A stretch of DNA of 13,968 nucleotides from JAZLFH01 sp045615705. Lineage in GTDB: Bacteria; Bacillota; Clostridia; UMGS1883. Shown here piece after piece: positions 1 through 9,502 of this stretch; positions within the stretch are counted from its first letter, which is position 1, and every line of letters begins with the position of its first letter. The stretch spans positions 1-13,968 of the forward strand of contig JAZLFH010000026.1 of assembly GCA_045615705.1 (NCBI GenBank), in the 5' to 3' direction. The notes under the pieces were generated by a model. The model had not been told where the DNA came from. It was given only the letters and a program-made list of their open reading frames with translations, and searched no databases. Made by a program: the position numbers and the translations under genes.

Positions 1-2
1 AA

Positions 3-3000
3 AAACTGTGTGCTTTTTTCCAAAAAAAATATATGACATATTACGAACTTTCAATGATACCGTTTGCGATAAAGATGTTATTGATAAATAAAATTGCCGA
101 GATAATAAATAATGAAACATATGGAGTAAATGAAGAGGATATTTCGAATATAACAGCAAATGCAGTTACTTCACTTAGAGAATCAGAAAAACTTGACATT
201 GAAAAAATGCTTTTAAAACTAAGTCCCGTAAATAATATTATGTTATGCGATGAAACATATTGCAATATGTACCAGGAAGGAAAAAATTACTATCTTTCTT
301 GTATCTATGACATATCTAAAAAGTTAAATACCGAGGAAAAAGATGTCTGCGAAAGAGCAATAAAACTTTCAAAAGAAAATAATGTGCATTTCGGAAATTA
401 CTTGATAGACCCACATTATATTAAGTTTTTGTTTGATTCATTTAACAAAAAATACAGATATTTTTCACCCAAAAAATATGCATCAGCAGTAATTCTAATC
501 TCGTATTTACTCGTGCTTTCGGTATATTTTTTAACAAAAAACCTGCTTTTTTGTATATTCTTGCACATTCCTTTTTTGGAAGTATCTACACGAATTGTAA
601 ACAATGCGGTTAACAGAAAAATTAAGGGGAGATATTTGCAAAAGGTAAAAAGAACAGAAAAAACTTTAACTGTTATAACTTCGCTGGTAAGAGATGAAAA
701 AGATATAGACGATTTAACTGAAAAAATAGCAGTTTTAAGTGCATCAAACCGTGATAAGAATATGTATTTCGGAATACTTGCGGACTTTTGCGATTTAGAC
801 TGTGCAAAAGATGAAAATGACGAGAATATAATTGCACAGGGAAAAAAGAATATAATCGAACTGAACAATAAGTACGGAGAGCGTTTTTTCTTTTTTATAA
901 GAAAGCGTACTCTTAACGCAGAAAATAAAAAGTTTATGGGTTATGAAAGAAAAAGAGGTGCAATACTTGAACTTGCAAGACTTTTAAGAGGCGGAAAAAC
1001 TACTTTTTGCGAAGTGGTGGGGAATATTAAAGATTTAGAAAACACGAAGTATATACTGACTCTTGATAAAGATACGGTGTTAGAACCAAACGGAGCGGAG
1101 GAGTTGACAAAGATTTTTGAGCATCCTTTGTCCGATAAATTTACTTTTATAACACCGGATTTAAAAATAACACCTCAAAGTGCAGACAGGTCATTTTTTA
1201 CTGAAATCTTTTCGGATGGCGGTGGCGTAAGCAGTTATGATGTTTTTGCAAAAAACCTGTACCAAGACGCATTTTTCAGAGCATCATTTGCAGGAAAAGG
1301 AATAATTCATATAGACCGATATTTAGAAAAACTCGCTAACCTTCCCGAAAATGCAATTTTAAGTCATGACCTTTTAGAGGGAGAATTGGGCGGATGCGGT
1401 TTAGCGAGAGATGTAGTGGCGTTTGACGATTTGCCGAGCAATTATATGTCTTATGAGAAAAGAGAGGAAAGATGGACAAGAGGCGATTGGCAATTACTAA
1501 AATTCCTTTTTATAAAAAAGAAGAACGAGTTAAACTTCCTCTCAAAATACAAAATTTCGGACAATTTGAGAAGAAGTTTAATATTACCGTGTGAACTTAT
1601 AATATTGTTGCTTTCTTTTTACTTTGACAGTACAAAATGCTTTTTGGTTGCATTAGCGACAATTTTAATAACAAGTGTAAACATAAAAAGGTTTACACTT
1701 GAATTTATGCTGCTTCCTCATAGAGCAATCGTCAGTCTTTTTGCATCTTTTAAAGGACTTACACGGAATGTTTCAAAAAAACATGCACTTGAATGGACTC
1801 CTGCGGGATACGAAAAAAAGCAGGGAAACAGCGTAGAAAACTATTACAGTTCAATGAAATCGTGTGCAGTGTTTTTTGCTGTTGTATCATTGCTTTCGGC
1901 TTTTTGCAGAACCAATTTAGAGGTTGTAGGTTTTATTGTAGCTTTGTTATGGCTTTTTTCTCCGCTTCACACATATATTATTTCAAAAGAAAATGCAGGA
2001 GAAGAACTGAACGACACAGAAAAAAGCGAGTTGCGTGTATATGCAGAAAAAACATGGAAATACTTTGAAGAATTTTTAAGCAAAGAGGACAATTTCTTAA
2101 TTCCGGATAATTTTCAAGAAGAGCCGTATAACGGAATTGCACACAGAACTTCTCCGACAAATATCGGCTTGTCATTAATATCTGTTATTTGTGCAGAACT
2201 GCTTGGACTAATTGATAAAGAAAAAAGAAACAATTATTTAAACAACATACTTTTAACCGTGGAAAGACTAAAAAAGTATAAGGGCCATTTGTATAATTGG
2301 TACGACACAAAAACTGTAAAACCGCTCTATCCGGAATATATTTCAACCGTTGACAGCGGTAACTTTTTATCATACATTTTAACGCTTGAAGAATACCTTA
2401 AAGAAAATGGGGAAAAAGAACTGTATTTAAGAGTGAAAAAACTAAGGGAAGAAATGGATTTTTCGTTCTTATATGATTTTAAAAGCCACTTGTTTTCCAT
2501 TGGTTACGATTGTGAGAATAAATCGTTATCAAACTCGTATTACGACCTTTTGGCAAGTGAGGCGAGGCAAAGCGTTTTTGTTTTGATTTCACTTGGATTG
2601 GCAGAGAAAAAGGCATGGCAAAGGCTGTCGAGAGTTATGAAAAAAGATAAAGAGAACATAGGACTTGCATCTTGGACGGGAACAATGTTTGAGTATTTGA
2701 TGCCACCGCTTCTGATGGATGAGCAAAAGTCTACTCTTTTGGGAAAGAGCAACCTTTTTGAAGTTATTGAACAGAAAAAAGAGGCAGTTAACAATCCTTG
2801 GGGCAAAAGCGAATCTGCTTATTACTCTTTTGACACAGATAAAAATTACAGATACAGAGCCTTTGGTACCGAAAAAACAGCACTTAAAATGAACATTGCA
2901 AAAGAAAATGTTATTTCGCCATATTCAACAATTTTAGCACTTTCGGTAGATACAACGGGGGCTATTATAAACCTAAACAGGTTAAAACAGGACGGATGTT

Positions 3001-6000
3001 TAGGTGAGTATGGTTTTTATGAAGCGATTGAATATGATAATCATGAACAAAAACACATTATAAAAAGTTATATGGCACATCATAGCGGTATGTCATTAAT
3101 TGCACTTACAAATCAAATTACGGATAACGGAATAAAAAGACTGTTTAATAAGAATTTGAATATTTCCGCTTACAGAACGCTTTTGTGGGAAAAAGCCCCT
3201 AAAAAAGTCGAAAATATCGAAATAAAGCGAGAACGAGAAAAAAGCGTAATAAAAAACAACGACACACAAACTATTAATCATAATCTGTACTCTACAATAA
3301 TTTCTAATGGTGAGTACAGCCTTTTTGCGGACAAAAAAGGTAACAATTACTACAAAAAGGGAGATATTTTACTTGGAGAGTTTTCATATCTTTCTAAAGA
3401 TTCAAATGGCGAGAAGATTATTCTTGACAGCGAGTTTATACCCGATGAAGTTTTGTTTTCCGAAAGAAAAGTAACACTAAAAAATGAAAAACTCAAAAGC
3501 GAAGTTTTTATTACCAAAAAGGGTGTAAAAATCAATAAAATTACAACTCAAAAAAGAAATGTCAGTGTCTATGAAGAGATTTGCTTGAACAGAGCAGTAA
3601 ATTACAGAGCACATAAGGCATTTTCCGATATGTTTTTATCATGTGAGGTTAATAAAAATAAAAACGCAGTAATATTTAAAAGAAATCGCAGAGAAAAAGA
3701 TGAAAAAGAATACTACGCAGTCAAAATGATTGTTGGCGGAAAAGATGTAGAAATAGGGACTGACAAGGAGGAATATTTTAATTGCAAAAGATTGAGTGAA
3801 GAAGGCATTTTAAAATGCTTTATAACATCTTTCTTTGTAGAAGATGAAGCGTATGTAATAAGTTTTATTGCAGATACAAAATCCGATGCCGAAAAAATAA
3901 TTGATTATTATTCCGATATAAAAAGTATAGACGAAGAAGGGTTTTGTGAAAATTTTTCTCTGCCGACAGAAAAAAACTTTGCCCTTGAAATTCTTCCCGA
4001 TGTTGTGTATCGGGATTTAAAAAGGGTTGGGCATAAAAATTTTAATAAAGATTGTAAAGGCTCTTATATTGACCTTTGGAAACTCGGAATATCCGGCGAC
4101 AACCCGATAGTAACAGCAATTATAAAGTCCGAAACAGATAACCGAAATTTAAAAACGGTAGTCGGAGCACACTCATTTTTAAATAAATGCGGAATAAAAA
4201 ACGATCTCGTTATTATTTCAAAAGATGTTACGGGATATGCCGAACCGATTAGCGAAAGCGTAAGAAATATTATTTCAAAAAACGAACTTGGCGAAGAAGA
4301 AAACATAAGCGGTGGAGTGTTTATAAAGGCATACAAAACGCTTTCTAAAGATGACATTGCACTTTTAAAATCCGCAAGTGCAGTTTTTTTGGACTGTGAA
4401 AAATTAATTTTTGAAGAATTTGAACTTAACGAAAGAATTGCTCTTTTAAACTGCAATGAAGAACAGTTACCCGTTGAGAACACGACATTTTTTAACGGCT
4501 TTGGAGGATTTGACGAAGAAAATGACGAGTATGTTATACAAACAAATTCGAGTATAAAAACTCCGATGCCGTGGATAAACACAATTTCATTCGAAAACTT
4601 TGGCTTCATATCAGACGAGAGAGGAAAAGGTTTTGTTTGGTACAAAAACAGCAGAGAAAACAAATTATCTCCGTGGATTCAAGATCCGTTTTCAAATAAA
4701 AAAGGAGAAATGTTTGTTGTAACGGAAAATGGCGAAAACTATGATTTACTGTCGGGCAACATTGTTTGCAGGCACGGATTCGGTTACAGCAAATATACAA
4801 CAAAAAGAAACGGAATTAATCACACATTGACTATGTTTTCTCAAAAAGACACTCCGACAAAGATTACCGTAATTGAAATAGAAAGCGACAAAAACACAAA
4901 ACTTGATATAAAATACGCAATAGACCCCGTCATGTCGGACGAGAAACAAAAAAGTGTGAAAATGATAGATAAAACGGACAACTATGCAAGGTTTGGCGAG
5001 CAAATTATGTATCTTAATACGAGTGAAGATTTTGAAAGTGAAGATTTTTCAATAAAAACAAGCATAGAACTGAAAAAAGGCGAAAAGAAAAAAATCGTAT
5101 TTTCTCTATCCTATGGGGAAAATGAAAAAATATCGACACAAAAGGCAGAAAAAGAATTGGAAACAGTAAAAAAATACTGGCAATCCACACTTTCAAAATT
5201 AGTTATAAAAACTCCGTCAGAGAGCATGAATTTGCTTGTGAATAAAAGACTGTTATATCAAGCACTTTCTTGCAGAATGTTTTCAAGAACGGGATTTTAT
5301 CAGTGCGGAGGGGCAATAGGGTTTCGTGATCAATTACAAGATTCTCTTTGTTTTTTATTAACCGCCCCCGAAATTACAAGAAAACAAATCCTGCTCCATG
5401 CGGCTCACCAGTTTGAAAAAGGAGATGTTCTTCACTGGTGGCATCCAATGGTAAACGGCGAAGAAAAGGGCGTAAGAACAAGAATATCCGATGACAAATT
5501 ATGGCTTTGTTATGTAACCGCCAAATATATAACAGCAAGTCAGGATAAAGAAATTTTATCGGAAAAGGTGCCTTTTTTGGAGGCGGAAGAACTTCAAGAC
5601 TACGAAAAAGACAGATATTTTTCGCCCAAAGAAGGTAAAAGTGCAACTTTATATGAGCATATTATTGCTTCAATTAACGATGCTCTAAAATGCGGAAAAC
5701 ACGGTCTTTTAAAAATGGGCAGCGGAGATTGGAATGATGCAATGGACGAAATAGACGGCGAAAGTGTATGGTTAACACTCTTTGCGATTGAAACGATTTC
5801 ACTTTTTATGCCTTATTTTAATGAAAAAGACAGAGAGATTTACAGAGAAGCAAAAGATGAACTGGAAAAAAACTTGGAAGAAAATGCGTGGGATGGGGAG
5901 TGGTATCTTCGTGCTTTCTTTAAAGACGGTACAAAAGTAGGTTCGAGAGAAAACAGCGAGTGTAAAATAGATTTAATATCACAAAGTTTTTCTGCTATGG

Positions 6001-6602
6001 CGTTAAAAGACAAAGTAAGAATACAAAAGGCATTAAACAGTGCAGACAAATATTTAAAGGACGAAAAGAATCAAGTAATTAAACTTTTGTCGCCGCCTTT
6101 TACAAATAAGGGAAAACGGGCAGGGTATATATCTTCATACCCCGAGGGAGTCAGAGAAAACGGCGGGCAATACACTCATGCGGTTGCATGGGCAATAATT
6201 GCAAATGCAAAAATGAACAACAACGACAGAGCGTACGAGTATTTTAATATAATAAACCCAATTAATCACACAATGACAAAAGATATGTCTATCCATTATA
6301 AAAACGAACCGTATGCAATATCGGGTGATGTCTACACTTCGGGAAGAGGCGGTTGGAGTCAATATACAGGAAGTGCATCATGGATTTATACCGCAGTTGT
6401 TGAAGAAATACTTGGGATAAAAAAGCAAGGTAACCTTATTACAATTGAACCGCATCTGCCAAGTGAATGGAACGGTTTCTCTTTCGTTTACACTTATTTT
6501 GATACAATATACAATGTAACAGTGAAAAAAGGAAACACAAAGAGTAATAAGATTGTCCTTTTAAATGACAAAAAAACACATGAAATTACGGTTACAATAT
6601 AG
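3..6602 (+). CDS. Cyclic beta-1,2-glucan synthase-type protein (GT84-GH189-GH94), 5'-partial
   Basis: Large membrane glycosyltransferase of the NdvB/Cgs type, which polymerises UDP-glucose into beta-1,2-glucan, cyclises it and trims chain length. Residues are numbered from the first in-window ATG at 33. Hydrophobic segments lie at about 150-184, 510-550 and 610-650. The GT84 part (about 205-500) has TLDKDT (343-348), SHDLLEG (444-450) and RWTRGDWQ (480-487). The middle domain (about 665-1060) has NWYDT (755-759), VDSGN (773-777), YDLLASEAR (837-845), SWTGTMFEY (880-888) and AHHSGM (1015-1020), as in the glycoamylase-like/GH189 cyclisation domain. The GH94 part has GGAIGFRDQLQD (1759-1770), HWWH (1801-1804) and GDWND (1898-1902) with the family's general-acid Asp. 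No RBS precedes ATG 33, and the frame is open to the edge with codons that fit the family (FQKKY before MTYYELSMIP), so the true start is probably upstream; relatives carry more N-terminal sequence. Family assignment is firm; the exact product is inferred. Confidence 0.9.
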   Translation, partial: KLCAFFQKKYMTYYELSMIPFAIKMLLINKIAEIINNETYGVNEEDISNITANAVTSLRESEKLDIEKMLLKLSPVNNIMLCDETYCNMYQEGKNYYLSCIYDISKKLNTEEKDVCERAIKLSKENNVHFGNYLIDPHYIKFLFDSFNKKYRYFSPKKYASAVILISYLLVLSVYFLTKNLLFCIFLHIPFLEVSTRIVNNAVNRKIKGRYLQKVKRTEKTLTVITSLVRDEKDIDDLTEKIAVLSASNRDKNMYFGILADFCDLDCAKDENDENIIAQGKKNIIELNNKYGERFFFFIRKRTLNAENKKFMGYERKRGAILELARLLRGGKTTFCEVVGNIKDLENTKYILTLDKDTVLEPNGAEELTKIFEHPLSDKFTFITPDLKITPQSADRSFFTEIFSDGGGVSSYDVFAKNLYQDAFFRASFAGKGIIHIDRYLEKLANLPENAILSHDLLEGELGGCGLARDVVAFDDLPSNYMSYEKREERWTRGDWQLLKFLFIKKKNELNFLSKYKISDNLRRSLILPCELIILLLSFYFDSTKCFLVALATILITSVNIKRFTLEFMLLPHRAIVSLFASFKGLTRNVSKKHALEWTPAGYEKKQGNSVENYYSSMKSCAVFFAVVSLLSAFCRTNLEVVGFIVALLWLFSPLHTYIISKENAGEELNDTEKSELRVYAEKTWKYFEEFLSKEDNFLIPDNFQEEPYNGIAHRTSPTNIGLSLISVICAELLGLIDKEKRNNYLNNILLTVERLKKYKGHLYNWYDTKTVKPLYPEYISTVDSGNFLSYILTLEEYLKENGEKELYLRVKKLREEMDFSFLYDFKSHLFSIGYDCENKSLSNSYYDLLASEARQSVFVLISLGLAEKKAWQRLSRVMKKDKENIGLASWTGTMFEYLMPPLLMDEQKSTLLGKSNLFEVIEQKKEAVNNPWGKSESAYYSFDTDKNYRYRAFGTEKTALKMNIAKENVISPYSTILALSVDTTGAIINLNRLKQDGCLGEYGFYEAIEYDNHEQKHIIKSYMAHHSGMSLIALTNQITDNGIKRLFNKNLNISAYRTLLWEKAPKKVENIEIKREREKSVIKNNDTQTINHNLYSTIISNGEYSLFADKKGNNYYKKGDILLGEFSYLSKDSNGEKIILDSEFIPDEVLFSERKVTLKNEKLKSEVFITKKGVKINKITTQKRNVSVYEEICLNRAVNYRAHKAFSDMFLSCEVNKNKNAVIFKRNRREKDEKEYYAVKMIVGGKDVEIGTDKEEYFNCKRLSEEGILKCFITSFFVEDEAYVISFIADTKSDAEKIIDYYSDIKSIDEEGFCENFSLPTEKNFALEILPDVVYRDLKRVGHKNFNKDCKGSYIDLWKLGISGDNPIVTAIIKSETDNRNLKTVVGAHSFLNKCGIKNDLVIISKDVTGYAEPISESVRNIISKNELGEEENISGGVFIKAYKTLSKDDIALLKSASAVFLDCEKLIFEEFELNERIALLNCNEEQLPVENTTFFNGFGGFDEENDEYVIQTNSSIKTPMPWINTISFENFGFISDERGKGFVWYKNSRENKLSPWIQDPFSNKKGEMFVVTENGENYDLLSGNIVCRHGFGYSKYTTKRNGINHTLTMFSQKDTPTKITVIEIESDKNTKLDIKYAIDPVMSDEKQKSVKMIDKTDNYARFGEQIMYLNTSEDFESEDFSIKTSIELKKGEKKKIVFSLSYGENEKISTQKAEKELETVKKYWQSTLSKLVIKTPSESMNLLVNKRLLYQALSCRMFSRTGFYQCGGAIGFRDQLQDSLCFLLTAPEITRKQILLHAAHQFEKGDVLHWWHPMVNGEEKGVRTRISDDKLWLCYVTAKYITASQDKEILSEKVPFLEAEELQDYEKDRYFSPKEGKSATLYEHIIASINDALKCGKHGLLKMGSGDWNDAMDEIDGESVWLTLFAIETISLFMPYFNEKDREIYREAKDELEKNLEENAWDGEWYLRAFFKDGTKVGSRENSECKIDLISQSFSAMALKDKVRIQKALNSADKYLKDEKNQVIKLLSPPFTNKGKRAGYISSYPEGVRENGGQYTHAVAWAIIANAKMNNNDRAYEYFNIINPINHTMTKDMSIHYKNEPYAISGDVYTSGRGGWSQYTGSASWIYTAVVEEILGIKKQGNLITIEPHLPSEWNGFSFVYTYFDTIYNVTVKKGNTKSNKIVLLNDKKTHEITVTI

Positions 6603-6628
6603 ACAATTATAAAAATCAGTGTTATAAT
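6600..6628 (+). promoter_or_regulatory. Sigma-A type promoter of the Nudix-glcK-radA-M15 unit
   Basis: A -35 TAGACA (6600-6605, 5 of 6 consensus bases) is followed by exactly 17 nt and a perfect -10 TATAAT (6623-6628). The -35 begins on the TAG stop codon of the glucan synthase gene. The predicted start of transcription is near 6634-6636, only about 10 nt before the ATG at 6645, so the leader would be very short. No terminator lies between the glucan synthase and this promoter, so read-through from upstream could also supply transcript. Confidence 0.65.
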
Positions 6629-6644
6629 AAAAAAGGTGATGTTA

Positions 6645-7226
6645 ATGAATCTTATTGAGAAGGAAATATCAAGAGAGTATGTTTTTAAAGGCACGGTTAT
6701 AAATGTCAGATCAGATACTGTTATTACACCTTCGGGTAACACTGCCACAAGAGATATTGTCGAACATCCCGGAGGAGTTGCTATTGTGGTACTGACAGAC
6801 GATAATAAAATAATACTTGAAAAGCAGTACAGAAGACCTTATGACGAAATAGTAACGGAAATTCCTGCGGGAAAGCGTGATAAGGGAGAAGAACCGATTA
6901 ATTGTGCAATAAGAGAATTGGAGGAAGAAACGGGATACAAAGCAAAAACTTTTATCCCGCTCGGATACATATATCCATCGCCCGGTTTTGCAGACGAGAT
7001 GCTCTATCTTTTCTTGGCATGCGATTTAAAAAAGGGACATACAAATCCGGACGAAGATGAGTTTATTGAAATTGAATATGTTTCATTGGAAAAAGCAAAA
7101 GAACTGGTAATGAGTGGCGAAATCCACGATGCAAAAAGTTGTATCGGCATTTTAAAAACAGCGGAAATTATAAGAGAAAATAAATTAGATGAGTTAAGGA
7201 GAGTACATAATGTTTGCAGGAATTGA
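6645..7226 (+). CDS. nudF: Nudix hydrolase, ADP-ribose pyrophosphatase family
   Basis: A 193-residue Nudix enzyme expected to hydrolyse ADP-ribose to AMP and ribose 5-phosphate in the cytosol. A perfect Nudix box (G-x5-E-x7-REUxEExGU) spans residues 76-98: G76, E82, R90-E91, E94-E95, G97. It is preceded by EIPAG (72-76), and a proline (P113, in PSPGF) sits 15 residues after the box, the position seen in ADP-ribose pyrophosphatases. The ATG at 6645 is chosen over an in-frame GTG at 6636 and ATG at 6639 because AGGTG (6634-6638) lies at proper spacing from 6645 and overlaps the earlier codons. The 3' end overlaps the next gene by 17 nt, which suggests translational coupling. The subfamily is well supported; activity on related sugar nucleotides is possible. 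Confidence 0.9.
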   Translation: MNLIEKEISREYVFKGTVINVRSDTVITPSGNTATRDIVEHPGGVAIVVLTDDNKIILEKQYRRPYDEIVTEIPAGKRDKGEEPINCAIRELEEETGYKAKTFIPLGYIYPSPGFADEMLYLFLACDLKKGHTNPDEDEFIEIEYVSLEKAKELVMSGEIHDAKSCIGILKTAEIIRENKLDELRRVHNVCRN

Positions 7227-8142
7227 TATTGGCGGGATGAGTATAAAGGCAGGTATAGTTGACGAAAACGGAAAACTTTTGGCAACTTATGCGGTCGAAA
7301 CTCCGAAATCAGGCAATGAAGAGTTTTTAAAAGCAGCCTATGAGGCAGTTAAAGGTGTTCAAGAAAAAACCGGAGTTACAAAAATTGATGCGATAGGTAT
7401 CGGAGCACCGGGAATTTGCGACAGAGAAAGAGCAATACTTTGTTACGGGAACAATCTTGTATGCGAAAACGCAGACTTTGGTACATATTTAGGTGAAAAA
7501 TTCAATGTTCCGGTTTTAATGGAAAACGATGCAAACTGTGCGGCACTCGGTGAGTATTATTCTTGTGATGAAAAACCTGAAACTTTTGTTTTTATTACGC
7601 TTGGTACAGGAATCGGAAGCGGTATTATCATAAACGGAAAACTTTTTATCGGATGTAACGGTTCCGGTGCAGAACTCGGGCATTCGGTTACGCATAAAGA
7701 CGGAAGAAACTGTACTTGCGGAAGAAATGGCTGTTGGGAAGCGTACGGTTCTGTTACCGGACTTATTAATCTTACCGAAGAAAATCGCAATAAGATAAAA
7801 TCTATCAAAGATGATGAGAATATAGACGGCAGAACTGTCTTTGAATACGCAAAAGCAGGCGATAAAGAGGCTAAAAGAGTCAGAGATGAGTGGATAGACG
7901 AAGTCGCAGACGGCGTTGTAAATGTAATAAATATGTTTCAACCCGATGTGCTTTTGATAGGCGGTGCAATTTCAAAAGAAGGCGACACACTAATGCTTCC
8001 GATAAGAGAAAAAGTAAAGAATTGCGAATATACTCGTAACCTTCCCAACATTAAGAAAACGAAAGTTATGGCTTCTACCATAGGAGGAAATGCAGGAATT
8101 ATCGGAGCGGCACTTTTATGGAAAAATAAAAACGGAAGATAA
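7210..8142 (+). CDS. glcK: ROK-family glucokinase
   Basis: A 310-residue cytosolic sugar kinase of the ROK family, most likely phosphorylating glucose with ATP. The N-terminal phosphate loop is DIGGMSIKAG (6-15). GIGAPG is at 63-68. The catalytic aspartate is D107 in ENDANCAALGE (106-116), followed by the second glycine-rich loop TLGTGIGSG (130-138). The ROK zinc site is complete: H158 with C168, C170 and C175 in the CxCGxxGCxE pattern (168-177). The length fits Bacillota GlcK (about 320). A strong RBS (AAGGAGAG, about 7197-7204) lies inside the end of the Nudix gene, and the two frames overlap by 17 nt. Only 3 nt separate it from radA. Glucose as substrate is inferred from the family; N-acetylmannosamine or other sugars cannot be excluded from motifs alone. 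Confidence 0.9.
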   Translation: MFAGIDIGGMSIKAGIVDENGKLLATYAVETPKSGNEEFLKAAYEAVKGVQEKTGVTKIDAIGIGAPGICDRERAILCYGNNLVCENADFGTYLGEKFNVPVLMENDANCAALGEYYSCDEKPETFVFITLGTGIGSGIIINGKLFIGCNGSGAELGHSVTHKDGRNCTCGRNGCWEAYGSVTGLINLTEENRNKIKSIKDDENIDGRTVFEYAKAGDKEAKRVRDEWIDEVADGVVNVINMFQPDVLLIGGAISKEGDTLMLPIREKVKNCEYTRNLPNIKKTKVMASTIGGNAGIIGAALLWKNKNGR

Positions 8143-8145
8143 AAA

Positions 8146-9501
8146 ATGAAAAGTAAAACTTTTTTTGTATGTAATGAGTGCGGTTATGAATCTGCAAAAT
8201 GGCTCGGAAAATGCCCGTCGTGTTCTTCTTGGAACACATTTGCGGAAGAAAAGGTCATAAGCGACAAGAAAAACATTATCCATGCCTCGTCTGATTTAAC
8301 CGTAAAAACTTTTGACGAAATACAAGTTGAAGATAAAAACAGAATTCACTCAGGCTCAAAAGAATTGGACAGAGTGTTGGGCGGAGGAATAGTTAAAGGT
8401 GCATTGGTTCTTTTCGGCGGTGAACCGGGAATAGGAAAATCGACCCTTTTGTTACAACTTTGCGATAAACTTTCAAAAGACGAGTGTGTTTTGTATGTAA
8501 CAGGTGAGGAATCCGATACACAGATAAAGGTCAGAGCGGAAAGATTGGGACTTAAATGCGATAATCTTTTAATTTGTGCCGAAACGAATGCTGAACTCAT
8601 AATTGAAGCAATAGAGAAATATTCGCCAAAAGCAGTTGTTATAGATTCAATACAGACAATGTATTTAAGCGACATATCATCAGCGTGCGGAAGTGTCAGC
8701 CAGGTTAGGGAATGTACACTTAGTTTTATGCGTGTGGCAAAGGATAAGAATATTACATTTTTTATTGTAGGTCATGTTACAAAAGACGGATCAATTGCAG
8801 GACCGAGAGTGCTTGAACACATGGTTGATTGTGTCTTGTACTTTGAGGGTGAGCGTCATCAAAGTTACAGGATAATAAGAGCAGTTAAAAACCGTTACGG
8901 CTCAACAAATGAAGTCGGAGTGTTTGAAATGACCGACAAAGGGCTTTTAGATGTAGAAAATCCGTCATTTATGCTCCTTTCGGGAAGACCCGCAAATGCC
9001 TCGGGAAGTGCAATCGTTTGTGCAGGAGAAGGGACAAGACCTATCTTGGCGGAAATTCAGGCACTTGTGGCACCTACGAGTTTTTCTGTTCCAAGACGAA
9101 TGGCGGACGGCGTGGATTTAAACAGATTAAATTTAATGTCTGCAATACTTGAAAAAAGACACGGATTACCTCTTTCAAAGTATGATATATACATAAATGT
9201 AACGGGCGGAATAAGACTTACGGAAAATGCATCGGACTTGGCATTGGCACTTGCAATTGCTTCAAGTTATTATAACAAACCGCTTCCGGAAAAGACTGCA
9301 TTTTTCGGCGAAGTTGGATTGACGGGTGAAACAAGGACGGTAACTCAGGCACAGAGAAGGCTTAATGAAATTCAAAAACTCGGTTTTTCAGAGTGCGTGC
9401 TTCCGTTTGATTCACTGGGTTCAATCGAAAAAAGCAACATAAAACTCACGGCAGTTAAAAATCTGTCCGAGGCATTTAAGTTACTGATAGGAGAAAAATA
9501 A
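8146..9501 (+). CDS. radA: DNA repair and recombination ATPase RadA (Sms)
   Basis: Hexameric RecA-like ATPase that promotes branch migration of recombination intermediates in DNA repair. At 451 residues it is close to the usual length of about 455. All expected parts are visible in order: an N-terminal zinc finger with C9, C12, C23 and C26; Walker A GEPGIGKST (92-100); Walker B ending in VVIDS (to 168); the RadA-specific KNRYG motif (248-252); and a C-terminal Lon-protease-like domain (about 275-451; PRRMADGVDLNRL region and GEVGLTGETR). ATG 8146 follows the glcK stop by 3 nt with GGAAGA (8134-8139) as RBS. It sits in a single transcription unit with the Nudix and glucokinase genes and the M15 peptidase gene one nucleotide downstream. 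Nothing appears broken. Confidence 0.97.
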   Translation: MKSKTFFVCNECGYESAKWLGKCPSCSSWNTFAEEKVISDKKNIIHASSDLTVKTFDEIQVEDKNRIHSGSKELDRVLGGGIVKGALVLFGGEPGIGKSTLLLQLCDKLSKDECVLYVTGEESDTQIKVRAERLGLKCDNLLICAETNAELIIEAIEKYSPKAVVIDSIQTMYLSDISSACGSVSQVRECTLSFMRVAKDKNITFFIVGHVTKDGSIAGPRVLEHMVDCVLYFEGERHQSYRIIRAVKNRYGSTNEVGVFEMTDKGLLDVENPSFMLLSGRPANASGSAIVCAGEGTRPILAEIQALVAPTSFSVPRRMADGVDLNRLNLMSAILEKRHGLPLSKYDIYINVTGGIRLTENASDLALALAIASSYYNKPLPEKTAFFGEVGLTGETRTVTQAQRRLNEIQKLGFSECVLPFDSLGSIEKSNIKLTAVKNLSEAFKLLIGEK

Positions 9502-9502
9502 A

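Noticed and set aside
4064..4663. 199-codon open frame antisense to the glucan synthase gene
   Set aside because: It lies wholly inside a confidently assigned gene, has no recognisable domain or ribosome site, and is expected by chance opposite an AT-rich, Lys/Glu-rich coding frame. The same applies to 416-868 and the other antisense frames.
6636..6644. Earlier GTG (6636) or ATG (6639) start for the Nudix gene
   Set aside because: The ribosome binding site overlaps these codons; ATG 6645 has correct spacing.
7004..7285. Minus-strand frame across the nudF-glcK junction
   Set aside because: It is a shadow of two overlapping, well-supported plus-strand genes with no ribosome site or domain of its own.
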